Shown here: in pieces, positions 17,758-25,736 of the stretch | Layout of the letters: the number at the start of each line of letters is the position of its first letter | How positions within the stretch are numbered: the stretch's first letter is position 1 | NCBI GenBank assembly: GCA_025454915.1 | Contig: JALONN010000010.1 | Location: forward strand, 76,339-140,338 | Direction of reading: 5' to 3' | DNA length: 64,000 nt | Origin: Raineya sp. | GTDB lineage: Bacteria > Bacteroidota > Bacteroidia > Cytophagales > Thermonemataceae | Notes under the pieces: model-generated | Seen by the model: the letters and a program-made list of their open reading frames with translations, nothing else | The model's database searches: none | What the model was told of the DNA's origin: nothing | Made by a program: the position numbers and the translations under genes

Positions 17758-18229
17758 ACATTGGACTTGGATTGATGCCTTAGAGCTCAAGGCAAATGAT
17801 TATAATCCAAACTTTGTTCTACCAGCAGAATTAGAACTGCTAGAATTATCCATCATCCAAACGGGTTGGGTACAACCCTTATTAGTTACAAAAGACCTTG
17901 TTATTATTGATGGCTTCAATAGAGCCACAATATCGAGGGTGAACGCTTGGAAAGTCCCCGCTTGTGTACTTGACATTTCAGAATCAGAGAGAATGTTATT
18001 GACTATTAGAATTAATAGGGCAAAAGGTTCTCATGTTGCATTCAAAATGAGTGAGGTAATTAAGAAACTTATCAATGAATTTGGTTTAGAAAAATCTTAT
18101 GTAGCTAGAAGCATAGGAGCTTCTCTGAAGGAAATTGATTTGCTTCTTGAAGATGATGTATTTACCCGACTAAACATCAAAGACCACAAATACAGCAAAG
18201 CGTGGGAAGTGAAAAAGCCTTCTAAATAA
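17726..18229 (+). CDS. ParB N-terminal-like domain protein (IbrB-like)
   Basis: 'ALELKANDYNPNFVLPAELELLELSIIQTGWVQPLLVTKDLVIIDGFNRATISR'. Confidence 0.7.
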   Translation: MKKPPIYNPIEHWTWIDALELKANDYNPNFVLPAELELLELSIIQTGWVQPLLVTKDLVIIDGFNRATISRVNAWKVPACVLDISESERMLLTIRINRAKGSHVAFKMSEVIKKLINEFGLEKSYVARSIGASLKEIDLLLEDDVFTRLNIKDHKYSKAWEVKKPSK

Positions 18230-18341
18230 TTGTATTAAACATTTTATATTATAATAAATAAATTATATATTTATTTGTTTTTTACAATATAACTATTATT
18301 TTTGTAATGTAATTAAGCAATTGTGGGTTTTACTGAATGCG

Positions 18342-18363
18342 AGGGTAGGTTTCGCCCTACCCT
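18342..18363. other. strong hairpin 5' of tRNA cluster
   Basis: AGGGTAGG-TTTCGC-CCTACCCT perfect 8-bp stem. Confidence 0.6.
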
Positions 18364-18370
18364 TTACAAA

Positions 18371-18441
18371 GCGAGAGTAGTTCAATGGTAGAACACCAGT
18401 CTTCCACACTGGATATGTGAGTTCGATTCTCACCTTTTGCT
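18371..18441 (+). tRNA. tRNA-Gly(TCC)
   Basis: Full cloverleaf: GCGAGAG/CTTTTGC acceptor, anticodon arm CCAGT-CTTCCAC-ACTGG, T-arm GTGAG-TTCGATT-CTCAC. Confidence 0.9.
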
Positions 18442-18772
18442 CAACCTATATACACACAGCGAGTCCCGAACTGTTTTTGGGGCAATTTACTTTAGGAAGT
18501 CTCTTTAGGCGGAGATAAGGTCCGTTTGGTTGGTTTGGTGCTTTGCAACTAATATCTGGTAGAAAGTCTTGCAAGCGAATACTAGTAACTTGGTAATAAT
18601 AAGCACATACACTAAAGTAAATCCAAAAATGGGGAGGGTGGGGGTTTCCTAAAAAGAAGCCCTCAGCATCAAAGCCGAAAGGCAAAACGTTCTTTAAAAA
18701 CATAGTTGGTTCGGTAGGGCAAAAGACCCCTATAATAGTAGAAGCCAATTGGTAAGCCAGTCACCAACTATC

Positions 18773-18844
18773 GGTCTCCTAGCTTAAAGGTAAAGCAGTT
18801 CACTCATAATGAAAAGAGTGTAGGTTCGATTCCTGCGGAGTCCA
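18773..18844 (+). tRNA. tRNA with CAT anticodon (Met or Ile2)
   Basis: GGTCTCC/GGAGTCC acceptor (one mismatch), loop CTCATAA, T-arm GTAGG-TTCGATT-CCTGC. Confidence 0.8.
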
Positions 18845-18948
18845 CTTGGTTTAATTGGGGAATTAAAACCAAATAACGCCGTGAGGCAGTCAAAACTTAG
18901 CCCAAACGTGGGCGGTTATGGTTCAATTAAATTAGTGTTTTTTTAGTT

Positions 18949-19050
18949 GTAGGATGTAACTCAGTGGCTAGAGGGTGCTTATAATGCAAATTAGCAAGTG
19001 CATTTATTATGAATTTCATAATAGCGTGGGTTCGAGTCCCACCATCCTAC
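18949..19050 (+). tRNA. oversized tRNA-like gene (102 nt), isotype unclear
   Basis: GTAGGATG/CATCCTAC 8-bp acceptor, D-arm ACTCAGTGGCTAGAG, T-arm GTGGG-TTCGAGT-CCCAC, but 51-nt anticodon/variable region with extra hairpins. Confidence 0.6.
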
Positions 19051-19099
19051 CAAGCGGTTTCCTTGTGAAATGCTTATGTTGCGGTTGTGATTGACCCAG

Positions 19100-19171
19100 T
19101 ACGATATAGCTCAGCAGGCAGAGCGAAACTGTATTCGGTTGTGTGCGTAGGTTCGAGTCCTACTATCGTAC
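19100..19171 (+). tRNA. tRNA-like gene with weak anticodon arm, isotype unclear
   Basis: GTACGATA/TATCGTAC 8-bp acceptor, D-arm GCTCAGCAGGCAGAGC, T-arm GTAGG-TTCGAGT-CCTAC; no good 5-bp/7-nt anticodon arm. Confidence 0.6.
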
Positions 19172-19177
19172 TCAAAT

Positions 19178-19359
19178 AGGGGCTTAGCTCAAATGGATAG
19201 AGCGTTTTTCGTTTGAAGGTAGATTATAATAGCTAGCTAAAAAATCTATTCGGAGACAGGCAAAAGAATGGAAAAGACCATAGTGAATTTGCAAATAACT
19301 ATACGATTCTTTTCTTCTGCAAAGAAAAAAGGTTACTGGTTCGAGTCCAGTAGCCCCTA
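19178..19359 (+). tRNA. 182-nt tRNA-like gene with large structured insertion
   Basis: AGGGGCT/AGCCCCT acceptor, D-arm GCTCAAATGGATAGAGC, T-arm ACTGG-TTCGAGT-CCAGT, anticodon stem TTTTTC/GAAAAA with about 110 nt between. Confidence 0.6.
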
Positions 19360-19369
19360 CTAACTTAGA

Positions 19370-19501
19370 TACAATGTAGCGGAATTGGTAAACGCAAGTA
19401 ATCGGATGCTTCTATGGGTATGGCTCTATATACGTTGTCTTGCAGTAAAGAATTAACTCCCGTAGTCTTTGCTGTTTTGGGTTCGAGTCCCAACATTTTT
19501 T
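19370..19501 (+). tRNA. 132-nt class II (Leu/Ser-type) tRNA-like gene with insertion
   Basis: D-arm GCGGAATTGGTAAACGC, candidate anticodon stem GCAAG/CTTGC, variable arm AGTAAAG/CTTTGCT, T-arm TTGGG-TTCGAGT-CCCAA; imperfect acceptor. Confidence 0.45.
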
Positions 19502-19599
19502 CTAAGTTTTTTCGGGGGTGAGGAATGGAGGATGTGTTCCGCCTGTGAAGTTCCGTAGGTCATGTGTACCCTACCCCGAAATTTTTAACTTTTTGTATT

Positions 19600-19899
19600 A
19601 TGAAAACAAAAGAGTTGCTTCGTTTTTTAGTGAGATGGATTTCATTATTAATCCTCACTTCATTCTTCTTCTTTCCCATCATTTGGATAGTAGATTTTCT
19701 GTTTGACATTAATTTCAATTATGCTTTTGGATGCCTTTTTAATCTATTCTTTTGTATGATTGTGGCATTGATAGCTCCTTTAATTAACTTCTTGAATTAT
19801 CATTCTGTATCAGTACAGCATAATACATTTCATGCTTATCCAGAAATGGAGCTGATTGAGAAGGAGGAAATACATTTTAAAATAGATGCAAGATTATGA
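19600..19899 (+). CDS. small integral membrane protein
   Basis: ATG at 19600; two long hydrophobic segments. Confidence 0.55.
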   Translation: MKTKELLRFLVRWISLLILTSFFFFPIIWIVDFLFDINFNYAFGCLFNLFFCMIVALIAPLINFLNYHSVSVQHNTFHAYPEMELIEKEEIHFKIDARL

Positions 19900-20036
19900 T
19901 AGTATTGTTTTTTTTATTGGGTATTATAATAGCAACCGTTGGAGCTGCTATAACTGTAAGAAGGGTAGATAATGAGATAGGAGTAGATTGGGACCCATTC
20001 AATGAGGATAAAGAAAAACCTAATATTGGATTGTGA
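19896..20036 (+). CDS. small single-TM protein (46 aa)
   Basis: MIVLFFLLGIIIATVGAAITVRRVDNEIGVDWDPFNEDKEKPNIGL*, overlaps both neighbours as in a packed operon. Confidence 0.5.
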   Translation: MIVLFFLLGIIIATVGAAITVRRVDNEIGVDWDPFNEDKEKPNIGL

Positions 20037-20263
20037 TGGAAGACTACAGCCAATATTATTTCAGTTTCTTCTTATGGTATAGGCATAGCAGGTATCATAG
20101 ATTGGAGGCTGAATTTTATTATTTTTTGGCTTTATGTGGCAATATTCAGAGAGCGGAGGAGATACTATCCCAAGATAAGGGAGTTACAGGACAAAAGAAA
20201 ATTAAATTGGATACATGGAAGGCTTGGCTTATAAATCATCCAAGACCTTCATTAATTCGTTAA
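20033..20263 (+). CDS. hypothetical phage protein
   Basis: 76 aa, immediately upstream of small terminase-like gene. Confidence 0.5.
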   Translation: MMEDYSQYYFSFFLWYRHSRYHRLEAEFYYFLALCGNIQRAEEILSQDKGVTGQKKIKLDTWKAWLINHPRPSLIR

Positions 20264-20267
20264 TGCT

Positions 20268-20807
20268 ATGAAGAGAGGGGTAAAAATACCATTGAAAGAA
20301 AAGAAAGAGATATTTGATAAAGTAATATCGAATTATCTGGAAGGCAATACAATAGAGTCTTCTGCTGAATCAGAAGGAATATCTGAGAGGACATTCAATA
20401 ATTGGGTAAATGAATTTGCAGAATTTGCGGAAATTTATAAAAAGGCTAAAGAAGATTATAAAGAGAAATTTAAGCAGGAATTAAAAGCCAAAGCTCTTAC
20501 ATCCCTTGAGAAAATGGTTACTGGTTGGGATTATTACGAAACCCAAGAAGAGGGTATACCTGGTAAAGATGGTAAGATTAAAACCATTAAAACAGTTCGT
20601 AAAAAGAAGCATGTTTTGCCAGTTCCATCAGCTGTATTCTTTACTCTCACAAACATTGACCCTGAAAACTGGAAGAATATCCAAACGAATGATATTCGTG
20701 GCAAACTTGAAATTGATAATCTCAATAAAGTAAGTGATGAAGATTTGGATAAACGAATCAAAGAATTAGAATCAAAGGTTGGAGGGGGTAAAAAGAAAAA
20801 AGCGTAA
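20268..20807 (+). CDS. terminase small subunit-like protein
   Basis: HTH 'SSAESEGISERTFNNWVNEFAEFAEIYKKAKEDYKEKFKQELKAKA' typical of small terminases. Confidence 0.6.
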   Translation: MKRGVKIPLKEKKEIFDKVISNYLEGNTIESSAESEGISERTFNNWVNEFAEFAEIYKKAKEDYKEKFKQELKAKALTSLEKMVTGWDYYETQEEGIPGKDGKIKTIKTVRKKKHVLPVPSAVFFTLTNIDPENWKNIQTNDIRGKLEIDNLNKVSDEDLDKRIKELESKVGGGKKKKA

Positions 20808-21062
20808 TTAACTTACGCTTTCAAGTTCTTCTATGTATGCTTGATGTTCTGATTCTTTCACAAACCTGACTAAAAGCCCTGTATTGATTAAGAATGTATA
20901 TGTTTTAAGAGGTAATATAGCCTCTTGTACCTTTTCGTTATTCATGTCGTAAGCTGAGAAATAAATTTTATTTTCTGGCTCTTCAACTTTGGTAACTCTC
21001 CAGTGATGGAGAATACTCTTGTAGGTATAACCTACTTTGGGGAATTTTAGTAGCTCACTCAT
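20808..21062 (-). CDS. hypothetical phage protein
   Basis: 84 aa ORF, convergent with terS-like gene. Confidence 0.45.
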   Translation of the reverse strand: MSELLKFPKVGYTYKSILHHWRVTKVEEPENKIYFSAYDMNNEKVQEAILPLKTYTFLINTGLLVRFVKESEHQAYIEELESVS

Positions 21063-21176
21063 AAACTATGTTTTTTGTTTAAAATACGCCGTTTACTCCG
21101 TAAAAACAGGGGGTAATGATTGTAATTATCCATAAGAATTTCTATATTTGAATTGCTCATAAATTATTTGAATTAA

Positions 21177-21220
21177 ACCCGATTGCTACGCCTAAATAGA
21201 AACAATCGGGTTGTTTTTTA
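21177..21220. terminator. hairpin (terminator-like) downstream of terL
   Basis: CCCGATTG...CAATCGGG with flanking T/A runs. Confidence 0.55.
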
Positions 21221-22831
21221 TCCAAATGGCAGGAATGCTGCCTTCTTCACAAAGTAACCTTTACGAGCCCAATTCCAATACACAAAGCTATCAGCAATGT
21301 TGGGGCTTTTGCCCCCAAGGCGTTGTTTGATAATTTCCTTCTTCTCTACACTAATAGTCTTATCTGTTACTGTATATTTCGGTTCTACTAATTCAGTGAT
21401 CAATCTTTCGATTAATCTTTTATCTTCTAATTTGATACTTATTTTTTTGTTTCGGAGGTCTTCTCTTGCCTCCCAATACATTTGGGAACGTAAAGAAGCA
21501 AATTGATAAAGAGGTTTTTCGTCTTTATCCTTTGGGATAGCCAATTCATTTTGCCCTCCTGAAAGTGCTTGAGCAAATATCTTTTTATTATGAAGGGTAT
21601 TAATTGTACTGGTACCAATGCCCACGCTATCAACGCCAATGTATTCTCCTTTGATGCCCTTTGTTTTGATGTTTGGAATATCAAAAATATGATAACCTTC
21701 ATTCATCAGCTCATCGAGGGGTAAAATGAGATTATAAGCCAAATGAGAGGCATCAGGGCAATTAAATTCTTTGATAAAATTTACCACATTACTTTCTCCA
21801 TAAGCTACACAAGCCTTGTCTCCGTTAATAGAGTTTGCCACGTCCACACCTACAGCATTTTTACTATTATCTTTTTCGATATCCAAGTTTATACACTGTT
21901 TTATCCATTCTGCTTTAATTAAGCTATCAATCGATTGAGCAGGGGATATACCACGAACACGAGACTTATAGAAGGCTGATTCTTCTCCATACTCTTCTTT
22001 ACGGTCCTCAATGCTCCCGATAGTAGCAGCTCCTGGTATGAGTTCTTTTTGAAGTACGATATTTGGGTGATCATAAGCACTAATTATAAAATGCTTCGTG
22101 TTGGGCTTCTTACAAAAGTTATGAAGGGTATCCGTTTGAGCATCTGGGTTACCTACTGCTAAAATCAAATTATGTTCCCCAGTGGATGTATTGATGTAAG
22201 CCTCCATAGATGCCAAGTCAATACCTGGTGTTTCTTCTGTAATGATAAGCATGTGTTCCCTGTGGAAGCCTTGACGAGATGTATTTGATTTGCTTCCTGA
22301 TGATGCCCTAGAAGCTACTCCCACAGCCTGCCAAGCGTTTTGATTTGCCTCATCATCTTCTAAGTTATCAAAGCCTCTTGCATCTACTAAAAGCCTTAAT
22401 GAATCGAATAATTCGGCATAGGGACGTATTTTTTTGAACTTATGAAAGGATGATTTCATTTCACTCCAAAGTTGAGTTTTGAGCTGTCCAGCAACTGGTG
22501 CAGAAGTAACCACAAAACTATTTTCAAAACAATCTAAGAACCAAAATACTACTCTTGCAAGCCAGTGGGTTTTACCTGTTCCTGTAGCAGACTCAATACC
22601 TACTTTTTTATTTCCATCTGCCAATGCCTGCCAAGCATATTTGAAAGGACTTATTGATCCATCCCAAACATGATTCTTATAGTCACCACCCCAAAGCTCC
22701 CAATCTACATTTTTTCTTGACTCTCCAAATCTTTCTTCAAGCCAATCAACAGGGTTTTTCTGATAATGAAGCATTTGTAAACGTCTTAGCTTCTCTTCTT
22801 TCAATAGCCTTAATTCCTTTTTAATATCCAT
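21218..22831 (-). CDS. terminase large subunit
   Basis: Walker A-like 'GIESATGTGKTHWLARVVFWFL', 'MLIITEETPGID', nuclease-like 'AVGVDVANSINGDKACVAYG' and 'GEYIGVDSVGIG'. Confidence 0.85.
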   Translation of the reverse strand: MDIKKELRLLKEEKLRRLQMLHYQKNPVDWLEERFGESRKNVDWELWGGDYKNHVWDGSISPFKYAWQALADGNKKVGIESATGTGKTHWLARVVFWFLDCFENSFVVTSAPVAGQLKTQLWSEMKSSFHKFKKIRPYAELFDSLRLLVDARGFDNLEDDEANQNAWQAVGVASRASSGSKSNTSRQGFHREHMLIITEETPGIDLASMEAYINTSTGEHNLILAVGNPDAQTDTLHNFCKKPNTKHFIISAYDHPNIVLQKELIPGAATIGSIEDRKEEYGEESAFYKSRVRGISPAQSIDSLIKAEWIKQCINLDIEKDNSKNAVGVDVANSINGDKACVAYGESNVVNFIKEFNCPDASHLAYNLILPLDELMNEGYHIFDIPNIKTKGIKGEYIGVDSVGIGTSTINTLHNKKIFAQALSGGQNELAIPKDKDEKPLYQFASLRSQMYWEAREDLRNKKISIKLEDKRLIERLITELVEPKYTVTDKTISVEKKEIIKQRLGGKSPNIADSFVYWNWARKGYFVKKAAFLPFG

Positions 22832-22847
22832 AAATCAAAGGTTTAAT

Positions 22848-22880
22848 TACAAATTTAGTATTTTATTAAAAAAAATATAA
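22848..22880 (-). promoter_or_regulatory. candidate late promoter upstream of terL
   Basis: Reverse complement TTTTTTTTAATAAAATACTAAATTTGTAA, near-identical to copy at 2083-2115. Confidence 0.45.
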
Positions 22881-22890
22881 TAAAATATTT

Positions 22891-22942
22891 GTAAATATAT
22901 AAATTATTTATTTACTTTGTATAGACAATTTAATTATTCACT
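22891..22942 (+). promoter_or_regulatory. early promoter/operator element copy (plus)
   Basis: GTAAATATATAAATTATTTATTTACTTTGTATAGACAATTTAATTATTCAC. Confidence 0.55.
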
Positions 22943-22957
22943 TTAATATTTATCATT

Positions 22958-23401
22958 ATGAAATCAGATGCTAAGAAATTCAAAACCATTGTAAATGTAG
23001 TTTGTGAGGGAGTTCGTGAGAATATTGATTATAGGGATACTGATTATTTTTCTGCGGAAAACTATCATTCTATTAAAGAAATTGATTGGAACGGCAAAGA
23101 TGGAATGAAACTATTGAGCCAACACCCACAAATTCTAATGGAGTCAAATAAGTATTTTGAGTATGGTAAATACGAGATAGAAGTAGAATTAGAACTTGAT
23201 ATAAAAGAAGTAAGACAAGTTAAAAAGGTGAGAGGAGAAGATGTAACAAGTTGCTACTATTATTACAATGGAGAGTTTATTAATGGGTTTTTGAATGATG
23301 ATGATATGTGGAACTTGGAAATGCTTTTCAGAAATTCAGATACAGAGCAAACACAAGCACAGGCAAAACCACTAAATACATTCTTTGCTTATGCTTCTTA
23401 A
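22958..23401 (+). CDS. hypothetical early phage protein
   Basis: 147 aa directly behind early promoter element. Confidence 0.55.
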   Translation: MKSDAKKFKTIVNVVCEGVRENIDYRDTDYFSAENYHSIKEIDWNGKDGMKLLSQHPQILMESNKYFEYGKYEIEVELELDIKEVRQVKKVRGEDVTSCYYYYNGEFINGFLNDDDMWNLEMLFRNSDTEQTQAQAKPLNTFFAYAS

Positions 23402-23684
23402 TGATATAGAAAGAGTAACCCCCGAAGTATTAGTAGGGGAGTTACTTAGCTTAAAAGCCAATCCAACCCCTCAAAATATAACATTAGCCAAAGTATTACT
23501 TGGAGTCCTGCAAGATAGAAAAGAAAACCTTTTGGATAAAAAGATAAAGCTTCAGGAAAAAATCAGTAATCCTAATCTAAGCAAGTCAATACACAAAAGC
23601 TATGTAGATGAATACCTTGAGGTAAATATGCAACTTAAAACAATCGAGATATATGTTAATCCAAATCAAAATAGAAACGGGTGA
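23385..23684 (+). CDS. hypothetical phage protein
   Basis: 99 aa, overlaps neighbours. Confidence 0.5.
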   Translation: MLMLLNDIERVTPEVLVGELLSLKANPTPQNITLAKVLLGVLQDRKENLLDKKIKLQEKISNPNLSKSIHKSYVDEYLEVNMQLKTIEIYVNPNQNRNG

Positions 23685-23994
23685 TATTGTAAATGTTCTA
23701 TTGAACTTAGAAAAAACAAATGATAAGGAGCTATTAAGCCCTAGAGAGGCTGAAAATTTCCCTTGCGAGCTTGACTCCAAGAAAACGGCTTTGGGATATG
23801 TAAATTATTATGCTGATACACTTCAAAAAGTGTTGGTTGATTTTTTGGCAGTATCCGAAGGGAAAAAATTGATAGAGGCAGTCTTATTAACTATGCTTTC
23901 TGACCCTGAAAAATATGCAAAGTATTCAGGACTTATAGAACATCTAAATAAAGTATTACCAAATGAATTAGTATTCACAGAGGAGGGCATTTAA
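23653..23994 (+). CDS. hypothetical phage protein
   Basis: 113 aa, overlaps upstream gene. Confidence 0.5.
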   Translation: MLIQIKIETGDIVNVLLNLEKTNDKELLSPREAENFPCELDSKKTALGYVNYYADTLQKVLVDFLAVSEGKKLIEAVLLTMLSDPEKYAKYSGLIEHLNKVLPNELVFTEEGI

Positions 23995-24017
23995 GCCCTC
24001 CATAAACAAATATAAAC

Positions 24018-24236
24018 ATGGACTCAGTTAAAACCAAAATAATTACAGAAGCTCTCGAATCAATAGGACTTACAGATATTACAGTCAGTGAAGAGAATAA
24101 AGAAATCACTTTCAAAAATGAAAAGTTGGTGCTTGCAGACTTACAACTTGTGGGAGAGATTGCTGGTATGTTTAAGCTTCAAGTTTTAGCAACTGCCAAA
24201 GAGCAATTTATAGAAGTAAAAATATCAGGGCTATGA
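24018..24236 (+). CDS. hypothetical phage protein
   Basis: 72 aa, operon-like packing. Confidence 0.5.
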   Translation: MDSVKTKIITEALESIGLTDITVSEENKEITFKNEKLVLADLQLVGEIAGMFKLQVLATAKEQFIEVKISGL

Positions 24237-24448
24237 GTGAAGATGATTACCTACAGCACTTTTTAGAGTTCTGTGGATTTATAAATGAGCCTAATTCGCT
24301 GATGCTTGTAGATGGATATTATGGTATAAAACTAACAGCTGCTTATCCAGAACCTAATACATACGAAGGGCTTCGATTAGTACACAAACAAATTCTTGAC
24401 AATGAAACTATTCAACATTATGGTAGTCGAAAGCAAATCAATTCATAA
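24233..24448 (+). CDS. hypothetical phage protein
   Basis: 71 aa, ATGA overlap. Confidence 0.45.
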   Translation: MSEDDYLQHFLEFCGFINEPNSLMLVDGYYGIKLTAAYPEPNTYEGLRLVHKQILDNETIQHYGSRKQINS

Positions 24449-24590
24449 AGTAGTATATGAGAGACCAGGTATGAAGCCAGTCACTCAAAAGAATAATAAG
24501 TTTTACGTTGGAGGCAAACCCCTCGAAAAAGTAAAAGACTATTGGAGATTCCTCCCATCAACAGCAGATACAGTTGATTTCTTAAACTGA
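24396..24590 (+). CDS. hypothetical small phage protein
   Basis: 64 aa, tightly packed; start may be internal. Confidence 0.4.
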   Translation: MTMKLFNIMVVESKSIHKVVYERPGMKPVTQKNNKFYVGGKPLEKVKDYWRFLPSTADTVDFLN

Positions 24591-24688
24591 TGGAACTGCT
24601 TATCTCAATGCTTATTGCCTGCGTGGTTTCGTGGGCAATAGGCTTCTCAATCGGATTTATAAAAGGTAAATTTTTTAATCAAAAATAA
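24590..24688 (+). CDS. very small single-TM protein (32 aa)
   Basis: MELLISMLIACVVSWAIGFSIGFIKGKFFNQK*, ATG overlaps preceding stop. Confidence 0.4.
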   Translation: MELLISMLIACVVSWAIGFSIGFIKGKFFNQK

Positions 24689-24689
24689 C

Positions 24690-25184
24690 ATGAATACACT
24701 AGAAATAGCTCAAAAATGTGGCGTTCCTACGCCTCAGACTTCTCAGGAATTGAATTGGCAATCTATGACATTATTTGTTTGGATAGATTGCCAAGACGAA
24801 GGGGGTGTTATTTGTGTAAATGATTCACAAATAGATAATCTTATAAAGCATGGGATAACTTTTAAGGAAATAGCATTAGCACCACAATTCCATGAGATAG
24901 CACCTAAATTGCCCGAAACAATATATGATCATTACATCTTGGAATTAGATGAAAGTGAATGGATTGTTGAAAAGCCCAAAGAAATGCATGATGAAGATGT
25001 ATTAAATGCTTACCACTTGTGGCAAAATGAACGATTGATAGGGTATTATCATGAAGAAGAAGGAGAGTCTTGTCATTTTAGGCAAAAAATAGAAAATCAT
25101 CATCATGCTGAGGCATGTGCAAAACTCTATATCCAACTAAAAAACGAAAACCTACTATGCAAATCACTAGAGAACAAATCATAA
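24690..25184 (+). CDS. hypothetical phage protein
   Basis: 164 aa, W/H-rich. Confidence 0.5.
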   Translation: MNTLEIAQKCGVPTPQTSQELNWQSMTLFVWIDCQDEGGVICVNDSQIDNLIKHGITFKEIALAPQFHEIAPKLPETIYDHYILELDESEWIVEKPKEMHDEDVLNAYHLWQNERLIGYYHEEEGESCHFRQKIENHHHAEACAKLYIQLKNENLLCKSLENKS

Positions 25185-25642
25185 GTTACGCCCCCTATAA
25201 AATAAATCTATTCCATACAGAATGGAAAGAGGTTGCACCAATGGAAAATATAGACGCTCTCACGTGGGAAAATGATACAAGAATCAATCTTGTTTGGATG
25301 CATGAATCAGACCATTGGTGGATGTTCAAGCCAGTTGTCAGACCTTTAACGGACCTGATAAAAGATATTCAGATAGAAGGCAATAGAATCATTCCTATTA
25401 CTCATATCATGAGAGAAACAATGGATTTAAGGCTTAAAGATTTTTCAATTCTCAATAATCTAATATTAGCAGATGGCTTTCCAGTCCTTGATTTAGTAAA
25501 CATGAAACTTAGTCTTATCCAATGGCAGACGCTAATGAAGTGGCATTTCTGGGTGTATGACCAAAGAGTTTTTGAAGGGGATTTCCCCTTAGTCATAGAC
25601 CTTACAGATTGGGAAAATGAAGGTAGAAAAGCAGGAAATTAA
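25157..25642 (+). CDS. hypothetical phage protein
   Basis: 'MQITREQIISYAPYKINLFHTEWKEVAPMENID...' internal start at the ATGCAAATC near 25157 preferred to 25115. Confidence 0.45.
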   Translation: MQITREQIISYAPYKINLFHTEWKEVAPMENIDALTWENDTRINLVWMHESDHWWMFKPVVRPLTDLIKDIQIEGNRIIPITHIMRETMDLRLKDFSILNNLILADGFPVLDLVNMKLSLIQWQTLMKWHFWVYDQRVFEGDFPLVIDLTDWENEGRKAGN

Positions 25643-25736
25643 TAAAATTATGAGCTACGGAAAATTAGTTAAGAAAATCAGTTCTGGAAGTGGGTTTGTG
25701 AGGTTTATTGTGAGATAGAAGATGCTTGCAATAATA

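Noticed and set aside
18446-18748. 100-aa minus-strand ORF between tRNAs as a protein-coding gene
   Set aside because: Opposite to the tRNA cluster, odd composition, no operon context; more likely a by-product of structured RNA sequence
19178-19359. Group I intron inside a tRNA
   Set aside because: Insert is only about 110 nt and I could not find P3/P7-like core elements; left as an unexplained insertion
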